In this document: piece after piece, positions 13,449 through 21,961 of the stretch
Position numbering within the stretch: position 1 is the first letter of the stretch
Layout: every line of letters begins with the position of its first letter
Assembly (NCBI GenBank): GCA_900545835.1
Contig: URBB01000024.1
Span: forward strand, 1 to 21,961
Length of the DNA: 21,961 nt
Direction: 5' to 3'
From: an uncultured Collinsella sp.
GTDB lineage: Bacteria > Actinomycetota > Coriobacteriia > Coriobacteriales > Coriobacteriaceae
Translations under genes and position numbers: made by a program
The notes under the pieces: generated by a model
The model's database searches: none
What the model was told of the DNA's origin: nothing
The model's input: the letters and a program-made list of their open reading frames with translations, nothing else

Positions 13449-13901
13449 ATGAGCATCAATCGAGTGAACATCACCGGTAACCTCACCCGCGATCCCGAGC
13501 TGCGCGCCACCGCCGGCGGAACCCAGGTTCTGTCCTTTGGCGTCGCCGTGAACGATCGTCGCCGCAACGCGCAGACTGGCGAGTGGGAGGACTATCCCAA
13601 CTTTGTCGACTGCACCATGTTCGGCACCCGCGCCGAGGCCGTGAGCCGTTTCCTGGCAAAGGGAAACAAGGTCGCGATCGAGGGCAAGCTGCGCTACAGC
13701 TCTTGGGAGCGCGACGGCCAGCGCCGGAGCAAGCTTGAGGTCATCGTCGATGAGATCGAGTTTATGAGCTCCCGTGGTGGCCAGGGTGGCTACGACCAGG
13801 GCGGTTACGCCCCCGCAGCTCCCGCGCCCGCAGCACGTCCTGCCGCACCGGTGGCCACGCCGCCCGCGGTCGACGTCTACGATGAGGACATCCCGTTCTA
13901 A
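13449..13901 (+). CDS. ssb: Single-stranded DNA-binding protein
   Basis: This 150-residue protein coats single-stranded DNA in replication, recombination and repair. The OB fold spans about 1-110, with the family landmarks NRVNITGNLTRDPELR, SFGVAVNDRR, FVDCTMFGTRAEAV, GNKVAIEGKLRY and KLEVIVDEIEFM. A Gly/Pro/Ala-rich flexible linker follows. The acidic tip DEDIPF is the docking peptide for partner enzymes. Its place between rpsF and rpsR is the common bacterial arrangement. The ribosome site AAGAGGAAG lies 10 bases upstream of the ATG, and 48 bases separate it from rpsF. Confidence 0.97.
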   Translation: MSINRVNITGNLTRDPELRATAGGTQVLSFGVAVNDRRRNAQTGEWEDYPNFVDCTMFGTRAEAVSRFLAKGNKVAIEGKLRYSSWERDGQRRSKLEVIVDEIEFMSSRGGQGGYDQGGYAPAAPAPAARPAAPVATPPAVDVYDEDIPF

Positions 13902-13928
13902 GAGTTGTTCACCTATTTTTGAGTGAGA

Positions 13929-13954
13929 GGCGGCTTCGGTTCGCCGAAGTTGCC
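13929..13954 (+). promoter_or_regulatory. Intercistronic hairpin before rpsR
   Basis: An 11-base stem with two G-U pairs (GGCGGCTTCGG with CCGAAGTTGCC) closes on a TTCG loop. It lies between the ssb stop and the rpsR ribosome site (AAAGG at about 13960-13964). No T tract follows, so processing, stabilisation or translational control is more likely than termination. Confidence 0.5.
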
Positions 13955-13973
13955 AAACGAAAGGTATTTTGAC

Positions 13974-14240
13974 ATGGCTAATGATTTTTCTGCACGTCAG
14001 CCGCGTCGTAAGTACTGCCAGTTCTGCAAGGAGAACACTGAGTTCATCGACTATAAGGACACTCAGCTTCTCCGTAAGTACATGACCGACCGTGGCAAGA
14101 TCAAGCCCCGTCGCGTCACTGGCGCTTGCACGCAGCATCAGCATGACATCGCCAACGCCATCAAGCGCGCCCGCGAGATGGCTCTCCTGCCGTACACCGT
14201 CCCCGTGGTTTCCTCTCGTGGCAACCGCGACCGCGGCTAA
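13974..14240 (+). CDS. rpsR: 30S ribosomal protein S18 (zinc-type)
   Basis: An 88-residue platform protein that partners S6. It carries the zinc-binding (C+) pattern: CQFC near the N-terminus and GACTQHQH further on. This corresponds to CxxC plus C/H ligands, as in the zinc-type S18 of actinobacteria. The core IDYKDTQLLRKYMTDRGKIKPRRVTG is in place. The start at 13974 gives the standard MANDFSARQ N-terminus with AAAGG upstream. Organisms with zinc-type ribosomal proteins often have a zinc-free copy elsewhere; none is in this window. Confidence 0.96.
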   Translation: MANDFSARQPRRKYCQFCKENTEFIDYKDTQLLRKYMTDRGKIKPRRVTGACTQHQHDIANAIKRAREMALLPYTVPVVSSRGNRDRG

Positions 14241-14255
14241 GAAGGGAGACGCATC

Positions 14256-14795
14256 ATGAAGGTTATTCTTCTCGATGAGATCAAGGGCAAGGGCGGCGAG
14301 GGTGACGTCGTAGAGGTCGCTCAGGGTTACGCTGAGAACTTCCTGTTCCCCAAGAAGCTCGCTGTTGCCGCCACCAAGGGCAACCTCAAGCAGCTTGACG
14401 AGCGTCGCAACAACATCGCCAAGCGCGAGGCCGTCCGTCTGGCTACCGCCAACGAGACCAAGGCTGCCTTCGAGGGCAAGACGGTTACCGTTGACGTCAA
14501 GGTCGGCGACGAGGGCATCCTCTTTGGCTCCGTTACCGCCGCTATGATCGCTGACGCCATCAAGGCTCAGCTCGGTATGGACATCGACCGCAAGCGCGTC
14601 GAGCTCGGTAAGCCCATCAAGGTTGCCGGTGCCCACACCGTTGCCATCTCGCTGTACCGCGAGATCAAGGCCGAGGTTGTCGTTCTCGTCGGCGTTACCG
14701 CTGAGGAGCTCGCTGCCGAGGCTGAGGTCGAGGAGGCCGCTGAGGTCGCCGAGGCCGAGACCGCCGAGGTCGAGACTGAGGCTGCTGCCGAGTAG
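14256..14795 (+). CDS. rplI: 50S ribosomal protein L9 with acidic C-terminal tail
   Basis: L9 binds 23S rRNA at the base of the L1 stalk and helps maintain reading frame. Residues 1-148 are a normal L9: the N-terminal domain MKVILLDEIKGKGGEGDVV...GYAENFLFPKKLA, a connecting helix, and the C-terminal domain LFGSVTAAMIADAI. Residues from about 149 to 179 add a tail made almost only of Ala, Glu and Val, roughly 30 residues beyond the usual length of about 150. The gene is 15 bases after rpsR, with GAAGGGAG as ribosome site, and is the last gene before the terminator at 14829. Confidence 0.96.
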   Translation: MKVILLDEIKGKGGEGDVVEVAQGYAENFLFPKKLAVAATKGNLKQLDERRNNIAKREAVRLATANETKAAFEGKTVTVDVKVGDEGILFGSVTAAMIADAIKAQLGMDIDRKRVELGKPIKVAGAHTVAISLYREIKAEVVVLVGVTAEELAAEAEVEEAAEVAEAETAEVETEAAAE

Positions 14796-14828
14796 CATTT
14801 GCTGCAACGCAACAATCTTGTTCTAAGA

Positions 14829-14866
14829 AGGGCGCTCTGGGAAACCAGGGTGCCCTTTTTGCTTTT
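14829..14866 (+). terminator. Rho-independent terminator of the rpsF-rplI operon
   Basis: The stem GGGCGCTCTGG with CCAGGGTGCCC is fully paired with two G-U pairs. It has a GAAA tetraloop and ends in TTTTTGCTTTTT. It separates rplI from dnaB. Confidence 0.92.
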
Positions 14867-15021
14867 TAGCGCTGAGTGAGTGTCATGGTGAACGTTGCGT
14901 CGAAGTCCTATATACAGGACCGTTCATCCGTTTGGTTCGGTGATGATTGGCGGCGCGCGGCGCGTTTTGGGACCGTGGCTGATACTATGGATGCTCGCAA
15001 GCGATATGAATGAGGATGCTC

Positions 15022-16413
15022 ATGGCATATGACGATAGGGAGACCGGGCTGACGGTCGAGGACCGCGGCTCAAAGTTGGGTCTTCCCCAAAACCAAGATG
15101 CAGAGGCCAATGTACTGGCCGCTATGCTGCTATCGCCCGAGGTGGTCGAAGAAGCCCAGGTCGAGCTGCAGCCCGATGACTTCTACCGGCCCATTCATAA
15201 GACCATCTATACCGCGATGGTCGATATGTACAACAGCCGCATTCCCATCGACTCCATCTCGCTGATCGATTATCTGCGAAGCATCAACAAGCTCGACGCC
15301 GTGGGCGGCGAGGCGTACATTTTGGAGTTGATGGGTCAGACCCTGTCGCTCGTCAACTGGCAGCACCATGCCGCCATCGTTCGTCGCGACTCGATGCTGC
15401 GCGAGCTGATCGGCGCCACCAACGAGATCAACGCGCTGGCATATAACGCCCCCACCGACACCAAAGAGGTTGTCGAGCTAGCCGAGAGCAAGCTGCTCAA
15501 GGTCACGGCGCGTGAGGTCAAGTCGAGCTACAAGACGCTGACCGAGTTTATGGTCGAGGCCTATAACGAGGCCGAGGAAGTGTGCCAGGCCGGTGGTCAG
15601 GCGGCGGGCGTGCCCACGGGCTTTCCGTCACTCGACCGTATGCTCATGGGCTTCCGCGAGGGCCAGCTCATCATTATCGGCGCCCGTCCTGCTGTAGGTA
15701 AGACGTCGTTCGCTCTGAACCTGGCGCTCAACGCCGCCGCTGCGGGCTATACCGTCGGCTTCTTCTCGCTGGAGATGTCGGGCAAGGAAATTGCCCAGCG
15801 TCTGATTTGTGCCTACGCCATGATCTCGATCAGTGACTTCCGCATGGGCCGCATTAGCCCCGAGCAGTGGGCCAATATCAACGAGGCTACGCAGACCTTG
15901 TCCAAGCTCGATATTCTGATTGACGATACGCCCGGCACCACAGTGACCGAGATTCGCGCCAAGAGCCGCCGTATGCTCCATAACAAGGAGAAGGCAATCA
16001 TCATCCTGGACTACCTGCAGCTGGTGAGTCCTCCGCCGGGACGCCGCTCCGAGAGCCGTACCGTCGAGGTTTCGGAGATGTCGCGTGGTCTGAAGATCAT
16101 GGCCAAGGAGCTCAAGATCCCGCTCATCGCGCTGTCGCAGCTCTCGCGTCAGGTCGAATCCCGTACCGGCAAGCGCCCGCAGCTTTCCGACCTTCGTGAA
16201 TCGGGCTCCATCGAGCAAGACGCCGATATCGTTATGTTCTTGGACCGCTCCGCCGACGAGGCCGAGGCCTCGCGCGACGATCGACCCGACGAGGGCGTTA
16301 CGCGTATCGTCGTGGCCAAGAACCGTTCGGGCCCGATCGGCGACGTCGACCTGATGTTCCTGCCGGCATCCACCAAGTTCTATGAGCTTGATGGGGCACA
16401 TGCCGAGGAGTAG
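15022..16413 (+). CDS. dnaB: Replicative DNA helicase DnaB
   Basis: The hexameric 5'-3' helicase of the replication fork, 463 residues and without an intein. The N-terminal primase-interaction domain covers about 15-115 (LPQNQDAEANVLAAMLLSPEV). The RecA-like C-terminal domain has Walker A GARPAVGKTS (from G220), FFSLEMSG, Walker B IIILDYLQLV, and the arginine-finger region LSQLSRQVESR...LSDLRESGSIEQDADIV. Several in-frame ATGs lie at 15010, 15016 and 15022. The last is preferred because TGAGGA (15011-15016) is spaced five bases before it. The operon terminator lies between rplI and dnaB, so dnaB probably has its own promoter in 14870-15010, where I cannot define one. Confidence 0.96.
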   Translation: MAYDDRETGLTVEDRGSKLGLPQNQDAEANVLAAMLLSPEVVEEAQVELQPDDFYRPIHKTIYTAMVDMYNSRIPIDSISLIDYLRSINKLDAVGGEAYILELMGQTLSLVNWQHHAAIVRRDSMLRELIGATNEINALAYNAPTDTKEVVELAESKLLKVTAREVKSSYKTLTEFMVEAYNEAEEVCQAGGQAAGVPTGFPSLDRMLMGFREGQLIIIGARPAVGKTSFALNLALNAAAAGYTVGFFSLEMSGKEIAQRLICAYAMISISDFRMGRISPEQWANINEATQTLSKLDILIDDTPGTTVTEIRAKSRRMLHNKEKAIIILDYLQLVSPPPGRRSESRTVEVSEMSRGLKIMAKELKIPLIALSQLSRQVESRTGKRPQLSDLRESGSIEQDADIVMFLDRSADEAEASRDDRPDEGVTRIVVAKNRSGPIGDVDLMFLPASTKFYELDGAHAEE

Positions 16414-16481
16414 GACAGGCGCCCGTTGCACGGGTATACTGGGAATGTTTTGTGCTTCTGCGTGCCGGCGTGGCGCGCAGA
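16411..16481 (+). promoter_or_regulatory. Candidate purA promoter and leader hairpin
   Basis: A strong -10-like TATACT (16435-16440) has only a poor -35 (TAGGAC, 16411-16416, 18 bases away). Downstream, TCTGCGTGCC (16457-16466) pairs with GGCGCGCAGA (16472-16481) with one G-U, a stable leader hairpin. The ribosome site AAGGAG follows. Confidence 0.45.
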
Positions 16482-16506
16482 CAGTCCATGAATGTAAGGA
16501 GTAAAC

Positions 16507-17793
<1,287 letters not shown>

Positions 17794-17815
17794 TCGGGAC
17801 TATTTGGTTATTGCG

Positions 17816-17871
17816 ATATACCCCTTTGCAGCCCGGACGGGCGGCCGAGGGGTATATTTGCTTGCAAAGGG
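17816..17871 (+). promoter_or_regulatory. Structured purA-purD intergenic leader with two exclusive pairings
   Basis: Pairing A is a perfect 10-base stem, ATATACCCCT (17816-17825) with AGGGGTATAT (17848-17857), enclosing a smaller hairpin GCCCG-GA-CGGGC (17831-17842). Pairing B is a perfect 9-base stem, CCCTTTGCA (17822-17830) with TGCAAAGGG (17863-17871). Both use 17822-17825, so they cannot fully coexist. The purD ribosome site is 30 bases downstream. This resembles an attenuator or an RNA switch, although no long T tract follows stem A. Confidence 0.5.
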
Positions 17872-17911
17872 CTCGCGCGGAGCGGGCCATTCATCCATAG
17901 AGGAGGCACCC

Positions 17912-19216
17912 TTGAAGGCGGACACTCAAACCATCGACATCCTGTTGTTGGGCAGCGGCGGCCGTGAGCATGCTTTGGCAGCTAAGCTCGCAGCATCACC
18001 GCGCGCCGGCAAGCTCTACATTGCGCCGGGTAACGGCGGCACCGCGAGCTGCGGCGAGAACGTTGTTCTCGACGACTGCGATCCTGCGGCCGTGGCGGCG
18101 TTTGCGCAGAGCCACGGATGCGGACTCGTGGTGATTGGCCCCGAGGCTCCGCTCGTGGCGGGCGTGGCCGACGCCGTGCGCGCGGCGGGTATTCCCTGCT
18201 TTGGCCCGGGTGCCGAGGGCGCCCAGATGGAGGGCTCCAAGCTGTTCTCCAAGCAGCTCATGGAGCGTGCCGGTATCCCGACGGCAGCCTACGGCTCGTT
18301 TACCGACGAGGCTTCGGCTCTTGCCTATGTGCGTGAGCAGGGCGCTCCGCTGGTCGTCAAGGCTGACGGCCTTGCCGCGGGCAAGGGCGTTATCGTGGCG
18401 ACTGAGCTCGAGCAGGCCGAAGAGGCCGTGCGCGAGTGTTTTGGCGGCACCTTTGGCGATGCCGGCAATACCGTGGTCATCGAGGAGATGCTCGTTGGTC
18501 CTGAGTGCTCGCTGCTGGCCTTTACCGACGGCAAGACCGTGCGCCCCATGGCCACTTCGCAGGACCACAAGCGTGCGCTCGAGGGCGACAAGGGTCCCAA
18601 CACCGGTGGCATGGGCGTTTACAGCCCGGTGCCCATCGTGACTGACGAGGAGCACGCCACGATGGTGAAGGTCATGGAGCAGACCGTGGCCGAGCTCGCT
18701 GCCGAGGGCATCGACTACCGCGGCTGCCTGTATGGCGGCTTTATGCTCACCCCCGCCGGCCCCAAGGTGCTGGAGTTCAACGCCCGCTTTGGCGACCCCG
18801 AGACGCAGGTCGTGCTGCCGCGCCTCAAGAACGACCTGGTCGAGGTTATGCTCGCCTGCGCCAACTGCGAGCTTGATCAGATTGAGCTCGACTGGCGTGA
18901 CGAGTGGGCCGTGGCTGTTGTTCTGACGAGCGCGGGCTATCCCGGCAGCTACGAGAAGGGCAAAGTCATCACCGGCATCGCCGACGCCGAGGCCATGGAG
19001 AACGTGACCGTGTACCATGCCGGCACCGCCGTGGTGGACGGCCAGCTCGTGACCAACGGCGGCCGTGTGCTTGCCGTGACCGCGCTGGGCGATACGTTTG
19101 AGAACGCCCGCAACCTTGCCTACGAGGCCTGCGAGAAGATTGATTTTGAGGGCAAGACCCTGCGTCACGACATCGGCCTGCGCGCGCTGCGCGGCCGCGA
19201 CGCCTGGGATGCCTAA
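17912..19216 (+). CDS. purD: Phosphoribosylamine-glycine ligase (GAR synthetase)
   Basis: Joins phosphoribosylamine and glycine with ATP, an early step of purine synthesis. The 434 residues show the ATP-grasp order of the family: GSGGREHAL near the N-terminus, LVVIGPEAPLVAG, the central PLVVKADGLAAGKGV, TSQDHKRALEGDKGPNTGGMG, then GFMLT...VLEFNARFGDPE with metal ligands, and the C-terminal GYPGSYEKG. The start is a TTG at 17912. It is chosen because AGAGGAGG lies just upstream and because the product then begins MKADTQTIDILLLGSGG. A longer in-frame reading back to 17744 would overlap the end of purA. Confidence 0.96.
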   Translation: MKADTQTIDILLLGSGGREHALAAKLAASPRAGKLYIAPGNGGTASCGENVVLDDCDPAAVAAFAQSHGCGLVVIGPEAPLVAGVADAVRAAGIPCFGPGAEGAQMEGSKLFSKQLMERAGIPTAAYGSFTDEASALAYVREQGAPLVVKADGLAAGKGVIVATELEQAEEAVRECFGGTFGDAGNTVVIEEMLVGPECSLLAFTDGKTVRPMATSQDHKRALEGDKGPNTGGMGVYSPVPIVTDEEHATMVKVMEQTVAELAAEGIDYRGCLYGGFMLTPAGPKVLEFNARFGDPETQVVLPRLKNDLVEVMLACANCELDQIELDWRDEWAVAVVLTSAGYPGSYEKGKVITGIADAEAMENVTVYHAGTAVVDGQLVTNGGRVLAVTALGDTFENARNLAYEACEKIDFEGKTLRHDIGLRALRGRDAWDA

Positions 19217-19237
19217 AATCCGAGAGGAATGAGACGG

Positions 19238-19933
19238 ATGGACGAGAAGAACGAAGAGCTCGTGGACGCGCGGATCGTCGAAGAGGACAGCCGCGTGTAT
19301 GGGCACGCCGAGGGCGAGCCTGGTGGCGAGGTCGCTGACGAGCCGGCGCTGGTGCTGGGCGATGACGACCCGCACGATGCCGAGCTGCACGAGAAGATTC
19401 TTTCGGAGGAGTGCGCCTGGAAGGGCAAGATCCTCGACGTCCACCGTCTTGAGGTTGAGCTGCCCAACGGTCGCCGCAGCGCCCGCGATATCGTTCGCCA
19501 TCCGGGTGCGGCGGCTGTTGTGGCACTGACCGAGAGCGGCAAGATCGTACTGGTGCGTCAGTACCGCACCGCCATCGACCGCGTGACGGTCGAGATTCCC
19601 GCCGGCAAGCTCGATCCAGGTGAGGACCCGCTCGATTGCGCCAAGCGCGAGCTGCATGAGGAGACGGGCTTTAGGGCCGGTCGTATTCGCTTTTTGACGT
19701 CGATTGTCACGTCCTGCGGTTTTTGCGATGAGATTATCCACATCTACTTGGCTACCAAGCTCGAGTTTGATGCGCCCAACCCCGATGATGACGAGTTTGT
19801 CAACGTGGACCTGGTGCCGCTGCACGAGCTGATCGACGCCGTGCTCGACGGCAAGATCGAAGACGCCAAGACCGTTGTGGGCGCACTTGCCTGCGACAGC
19901 ATTGCTCACCGTTTGGGCGGAGCGGAACTTTAA
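19238..19933 (+). CDS. NUDIX hydrolase, ADP-ribose pyrophosphatase type
   Basis: A 231-residue enzyme of the ADP-ribose pyrophosphatase (NudF) group, which cleaves ADP-ribose to AMP and ribose 5-phosphate. The Nudix box is complete at 123-145 (G-x5-E-x7-REL-x-EE-TGF), preceded by VRQYRTAIDRVTVEIPAG, which is characteristic of the ADP-ribose subgroup. The first 50 residues are an acidic extension not usual in this family. GAGAGGA (19222-19228) favours the ATG at 19238 over the one at 19229, which would touch the ribosome site. It starts 21 bases after purD and is probably cotranscribed with it. Substrate assignment is from family resemblance. Confidence 0.88.
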   Translation: MDEKNEELVDARIVEEDSRVYGHAEGEPGGEVADEPALVLGDDDPHDAELHEKILSEECAWKGKILDVHRLEVELPNGRRSARDIVRHPGAAAVVALTESGKIVLVRQYRTAIDRVTVEIPAGKLDPGEDPLDCAKRELHEETGFRAGRIRFLTSIVTSCGFCDEIIHIYLATKLEFDAPNPDDDEFVNVDLVPLHELIDAVLDGKIEDAKTVVGALACDSIAHRLGGAEL

Positions 19934-19972
19934 CGAGCGGGGATGATCCCGCAGGTTTGTGTAAGTCAGCGA

Positions 19973-20070
19973 AAGTGCTCCATTTGAGACAAGGTGGCCT
20001 AAAAGAGGAGGGAAGCGTATGGATATACGCGACCGACGATTGAAGGCCAGATTGTCCAAATGGAGCACTT
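19973..20070. repeat. 98-base palindromic element before the ABC exporter
   Basis: The outer arms AAGTGCTCCATTT (19973-19985) and AAATGGAGCACTT (20058-20070) pair perfectly. The pairing continues inward with GACAA/TTGTC and TGGCCT/AGGCCA across small bulges, about 28 bases per arm. In the centre is a small hairpin GCGTAT-GGAT-ATACGC (20015-20030). The loop region also holds GAGGAGGG and an ATG at 20019, so a gene finder would start the ABC gene here. Confidence 0.75.
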
Positions 20071-20086
20071 GCAGCGTCGAGACGAA

Positions 20087-20108
20087 ACGCGGTTTGGTAA
20101 AACCGCGT
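20087..20108 (+). promoter_or_regulatory. Hairpin directly before the ABC exporter start
   Basis: The perfect 9-base stem ACGCGGTTT (20087-20095) with AAACCGCGT (20100-20108) has loop GGTA. It is followed at once by AAGGTGA and the ATG at 20118. It could control access to the ribosome site. Confidence 0.5.
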
Positions 20109-20117
20109 AAGGTGACT

Positions 20118-21890
20118 ATGTTTAAGAGGTTTCTTTCGTATTACGAGCCCCAGATGGGGCTTTTTGTTGCTGATACTGTTTGCGCTCTGGTGCTTGCCGC
20201 CATTGACCTTGCGTTTCCCATCATTCTGCGCAATCTGACCGGTGGGCTGTTTACTCAGGGTCAGGCTGCTATTATGCAGGCGCTCGGTATGATCGCGGTG
20301 GGCTTGGTGCTGATGTATGCCATCCGCTGCGCCTGCCGCTACTTTGTGAGCTATTGGGGTCACGTGATGGGCGCGCGCATGGAGTCCAAGATGCGCGAGG
20401 ACCTGTTCGACCAGTATGAGCGCTTTAGCTTTGCGTACTTCGACCGCAACAGCTCGGGCGACATGATGAGCCGCGTGGTCAACGACCTGTTCGATATCTG
20501 CGAGGCGGCGCACCACGTGCCCGAGTGGATCATCATCTGCGGCATCGAGATTATCGGCTCGTTTGTGATTCTCTTTACCATCGCCCCGGTGCTGGCGCTC
20601 GCCATGGCCGTGGTGACGGCGGCGTTTGCGGTCATCATGTTTTGGCAGAACATGCGCATGCGCGAGGTCTTTAGCGACAACCGCAAAAAAATCAGCGGCA
20701 TCAATGCGCAGCTGCAGGATTCGCTGGCGGGCATGCGCGTGGTCAAGAGCTTTGCCAATGAGGAGACCGAACGCTTCAAGTTCCGCGCCTCCAACAATCG
20801 CTATCTTTCGTCCAAGGAGAACATGTATCACGCCATGGGCGTCTATACCGCGACGTATGGCCTGCTCTCGGGTGTGCTCTATGTGATCGTGGTGCTGCTG
20901 GGCGGCTGGCTGGTCGCCCAGGGACAGCTGCAGGCGGTCGATATGGCGACCTTCGCACTCTATATTTCGCTGTTCTGCACGCCGCTTGAGACGCTCGTCA
21001 ATTCGGCCGAAACGTATCAGAAGGCTATCGCCGGCTTTAAACGTATGGACGAGGTGCTCTCGACCGCGCCGGATATCCAGGACAAGCCGGGCGCTACGGA
21101 TCTGCAGGTGACTGCCGGCGCCGTGGAGTATCACGACGTGTGCTTTAACTACGAGGATGTCGAGCTGGGCGAGGGCTATGCCGACGAGCGTCCCGTTATC
21201 GACCATATGGACCTGTCCATCAAGCCCGGGCAGACCATCGCTTTGGTTGGCCCTTCGGGCGGCGGCAAGTCCACAACCTGTTCGCTACTGCCGCGCTTTT
21301 ATGACGTGGCTGCCGGATCCATTAGCATCGACGGCCAGGACGTGCGTGATGTGACGCAGCAGAGCCTGCGTCGCGCCATCGGCCTGGTGCAGCAGGATGT
21401 CTATCTGTTTGACGGTACGATTGGCGAGAACATCGCCTACGGCAAGCCGGGCGCTACGGCGGAAGAGATCGCCGAGGCGGCCCGTCGTGCCAACATCGAT
21501 GCCTTTATCGAGTCGCTTCCACAGGGCTACGACACCGTGGTGGGCGAGCGCGGCAGCCGTCTTTCGGGCGGACAGAAGCAGCGCGTTGCCATCGCGCGCG
21601 TGTTTCTCAAGAACCCCAAGATCCTGATTTTGGACGAGGCGACGAGTGCTTTGGATAACGAGAGCGAGGAGGCGGTCCAGGAGTCGCTCGAAGAGCTGGC
21701 GCGCGGCCGTACCACAATCATCATCGCCCACCGCCTTTCGACCATTAAGCATGCTGACGAGATTGCGACCGTTGAGCATGGTCGCGTTGTGGAACGTGGC
21801 ACGCACGAGGAGCTTCTCGCCCGTGGCGGCACCTATGCCCGTTACTATCGAATGCAGTTCGAAGGTGCGCGTGCGCACGAGCTCGACTGA
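20118..21890 (+). CDS. ABC exporter, fused membrane and ATPase domains
   Basis: A 590-residue half-transporter of the MsbA/LmrA-like type. It has an N-terminal membrane domain with about six helices (to about residue 310) and then a nucleotide-binding domain: Walker A GPSGGGKSTT (K384), Q-loop LVQQDVYLFDGT, signature LSGGQKQR (from L482), Walker B ILILDEATS (D506, E507) and H-loop IIAHRLS (H538). Such proteins work as dimers exporting lipids, drugs or peptides; the substrate cannot be told. The start at 20118 gives MFKRFLSYYEPQMGLF, the normal N-terminus of this group. The upstream in-frame ATG at 20019 would add 33 basic residues encoded by a palindromic element and is considered a decoy. 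A further ATG at 21910 after AGGAAG may begin a second half-transporter, cut off by the contig end. Confidence 0.93.
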   Translation: MFKRFLSYYEPQMGLFVADTVCALVLAAIDLAFPIILRNLTGGLFTQGQAAIMQALGMIAVGLVLMYAIRCACRYFVSYWGHVMGARMESKMREDLFDQYERFSFAYFDRNSSGDMMSRVVNDLFDICEAAHHVPEWIIICGIEIIGSFVILFTIAPVLALAMAVVTAAFAVIMFWQNMRMREVFSDNRKKISGINAQLQDSLAGMRVVKSFANEETERFKFRASNNRYLSSKENMYHAMGVYTATYGLLSGVLYVIVVLLGGWLVAQGQLQAVDMATFALYISLFCTPLETLVNSAETYQKAIAGFKRMDEVLSTAPDIQDKPGATDLQVTAGAVEYHDVCFNYEDVELGEGYADERPVIDHMDLSIKPGQTIALVGPSGGGKSTTCSLLPRFYDVAAGSISIDGQDVRDVTQQSLRRAIGLVQQDVYLFDGTIGENIAYGKPGATAEEIAEAARRANIDAFIESLPQGYDTVVGERGSRLSGGQKQRVAIARVFLKNPKILILDEATSALDNESEEAVQESLEELARGRTTIIIAHRLSTIKHADEIATVEHGRVVERGTHEELLARGGTYARYYRMQFEGARAHELD

Positions 21891-21914
21891 TTGATATGAC
21901 AGGAAGTATATGGC

Positions 21915-21961
21915 CTGTCTCTTATACACATCTGACGCTGCCGACGACGGAGAGAGTGTAG
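21915..21961. other. Nextera sequencing adapter (not genomic)
   Basis: Reverse complement of the left-end adapter: mosaic end CTGTCTCTTATACACATCT (21915-21933), GACGCTGCCGACGA (21934-21947), index CGGAGAGA (21948-21955) and the start of P5. It cuts off whatever gene starts at the ATG at 21910. Confidence 0.98.

Noticed and set aside
13035..14807. A 590-codon open frame on the minus strand opposite rpsF-rplI
   Set aside because: It is a frame shadow of four certain ribosomal/ssb genes and has no motif.
17996..20068. A 690-codon open frame on the minus strand opposite purD and the NUDIX gene
   Set aside because: It is antisense to well-conserved genes, its composition is His/Arg/Leu/Val/Gly-rich as expected from the opposite frame of GC-rich codons, and it has no family motif.
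21910..21914. Start of a second ABC half-transporter gene
   Set aside because: AGGAAG and ATG are visible, but fewer than two codons remain before adapter, so no protein call is possible.

Overview
The window looks like one complete assembled contig, because both ends carry Illumina Nextera adapter sequence (1-48 and 21915-21961). Those ends form a perfect inverted repeat that is a library artefact. The biological insert is about 50-21914. High GC in the housekeeping genes, the block rpsF-ssb-rpsR-rplI-dnaB-purA-purD, a zinc-type S18 of actinobacterial style, and Gram-positive sortase-anchored surface proteins point to a member of the Coriobacteriia, most likely Collinsella from a gut sample. 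The genus is inferred from overall character; no marker gene such as 16S is present.

Left part (50-3240, + strand): the 3' end of mobB (molybdopterin-guanine dinucleotide synthesis), an MFS transporter and a Cof-type HAD phosphatase. Several palindromic intergenic repeats separate them. Then comes about 500 bases of AT-rich DNA without a gene, leading into a two-gene surface locus (3742-8752). The first gene encodes a 1122-residue beta-helix adhesin with pilin-type isopeptide domains and an LPLSG anchor. The second encodes a 549-residue pilin with an MPSTG anchor and overlaps the first by 8 bases. No sortase gene lies beside them. A run of nine G lies just after the adhesin signal peptide, and a one-base slip either way hits a stop within about 12 codons. 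This makes the adhesin a candidate phase-variable gene.

Middle part (8973-12600, - strand): a bactofilin-like membrane protein, a UPF0126/TRIC-type membrane protein broken by one apparent extra base, a protein with a PD-(D/E)XK/DUF559-like nuclease end bracketed by two copies of a long palindrome, and two tRNA-Ser genes (CGA, GGA), each with its own terminator. The palindrome copies have flanks in the same orientation but cores in opposite orientation.

Right part (13107-21890, + strand): a conserved block for translation, replication and purine synthesis. rpsF, ssb, rpsR and rplI share a promoter and end at a strong terminator. They are followed by dnaB, purA, purD, a NUDIX ADP-ribose pyrophosphatase and an ABC exporter. 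Between purA and purD is a leader with two mutually exclusive pairings. A 98-base palindrome precedes the ABC exporter and contains a decoy start codon with a strong Shine-Dalgarno sequence.

The most notable themes are the possibly switchable surface adhesin/pilin pair, the palindrome-bracketed nuclease-like gene, and the density of different palindromic elements (at least six kinds) in the intergenic DNA.
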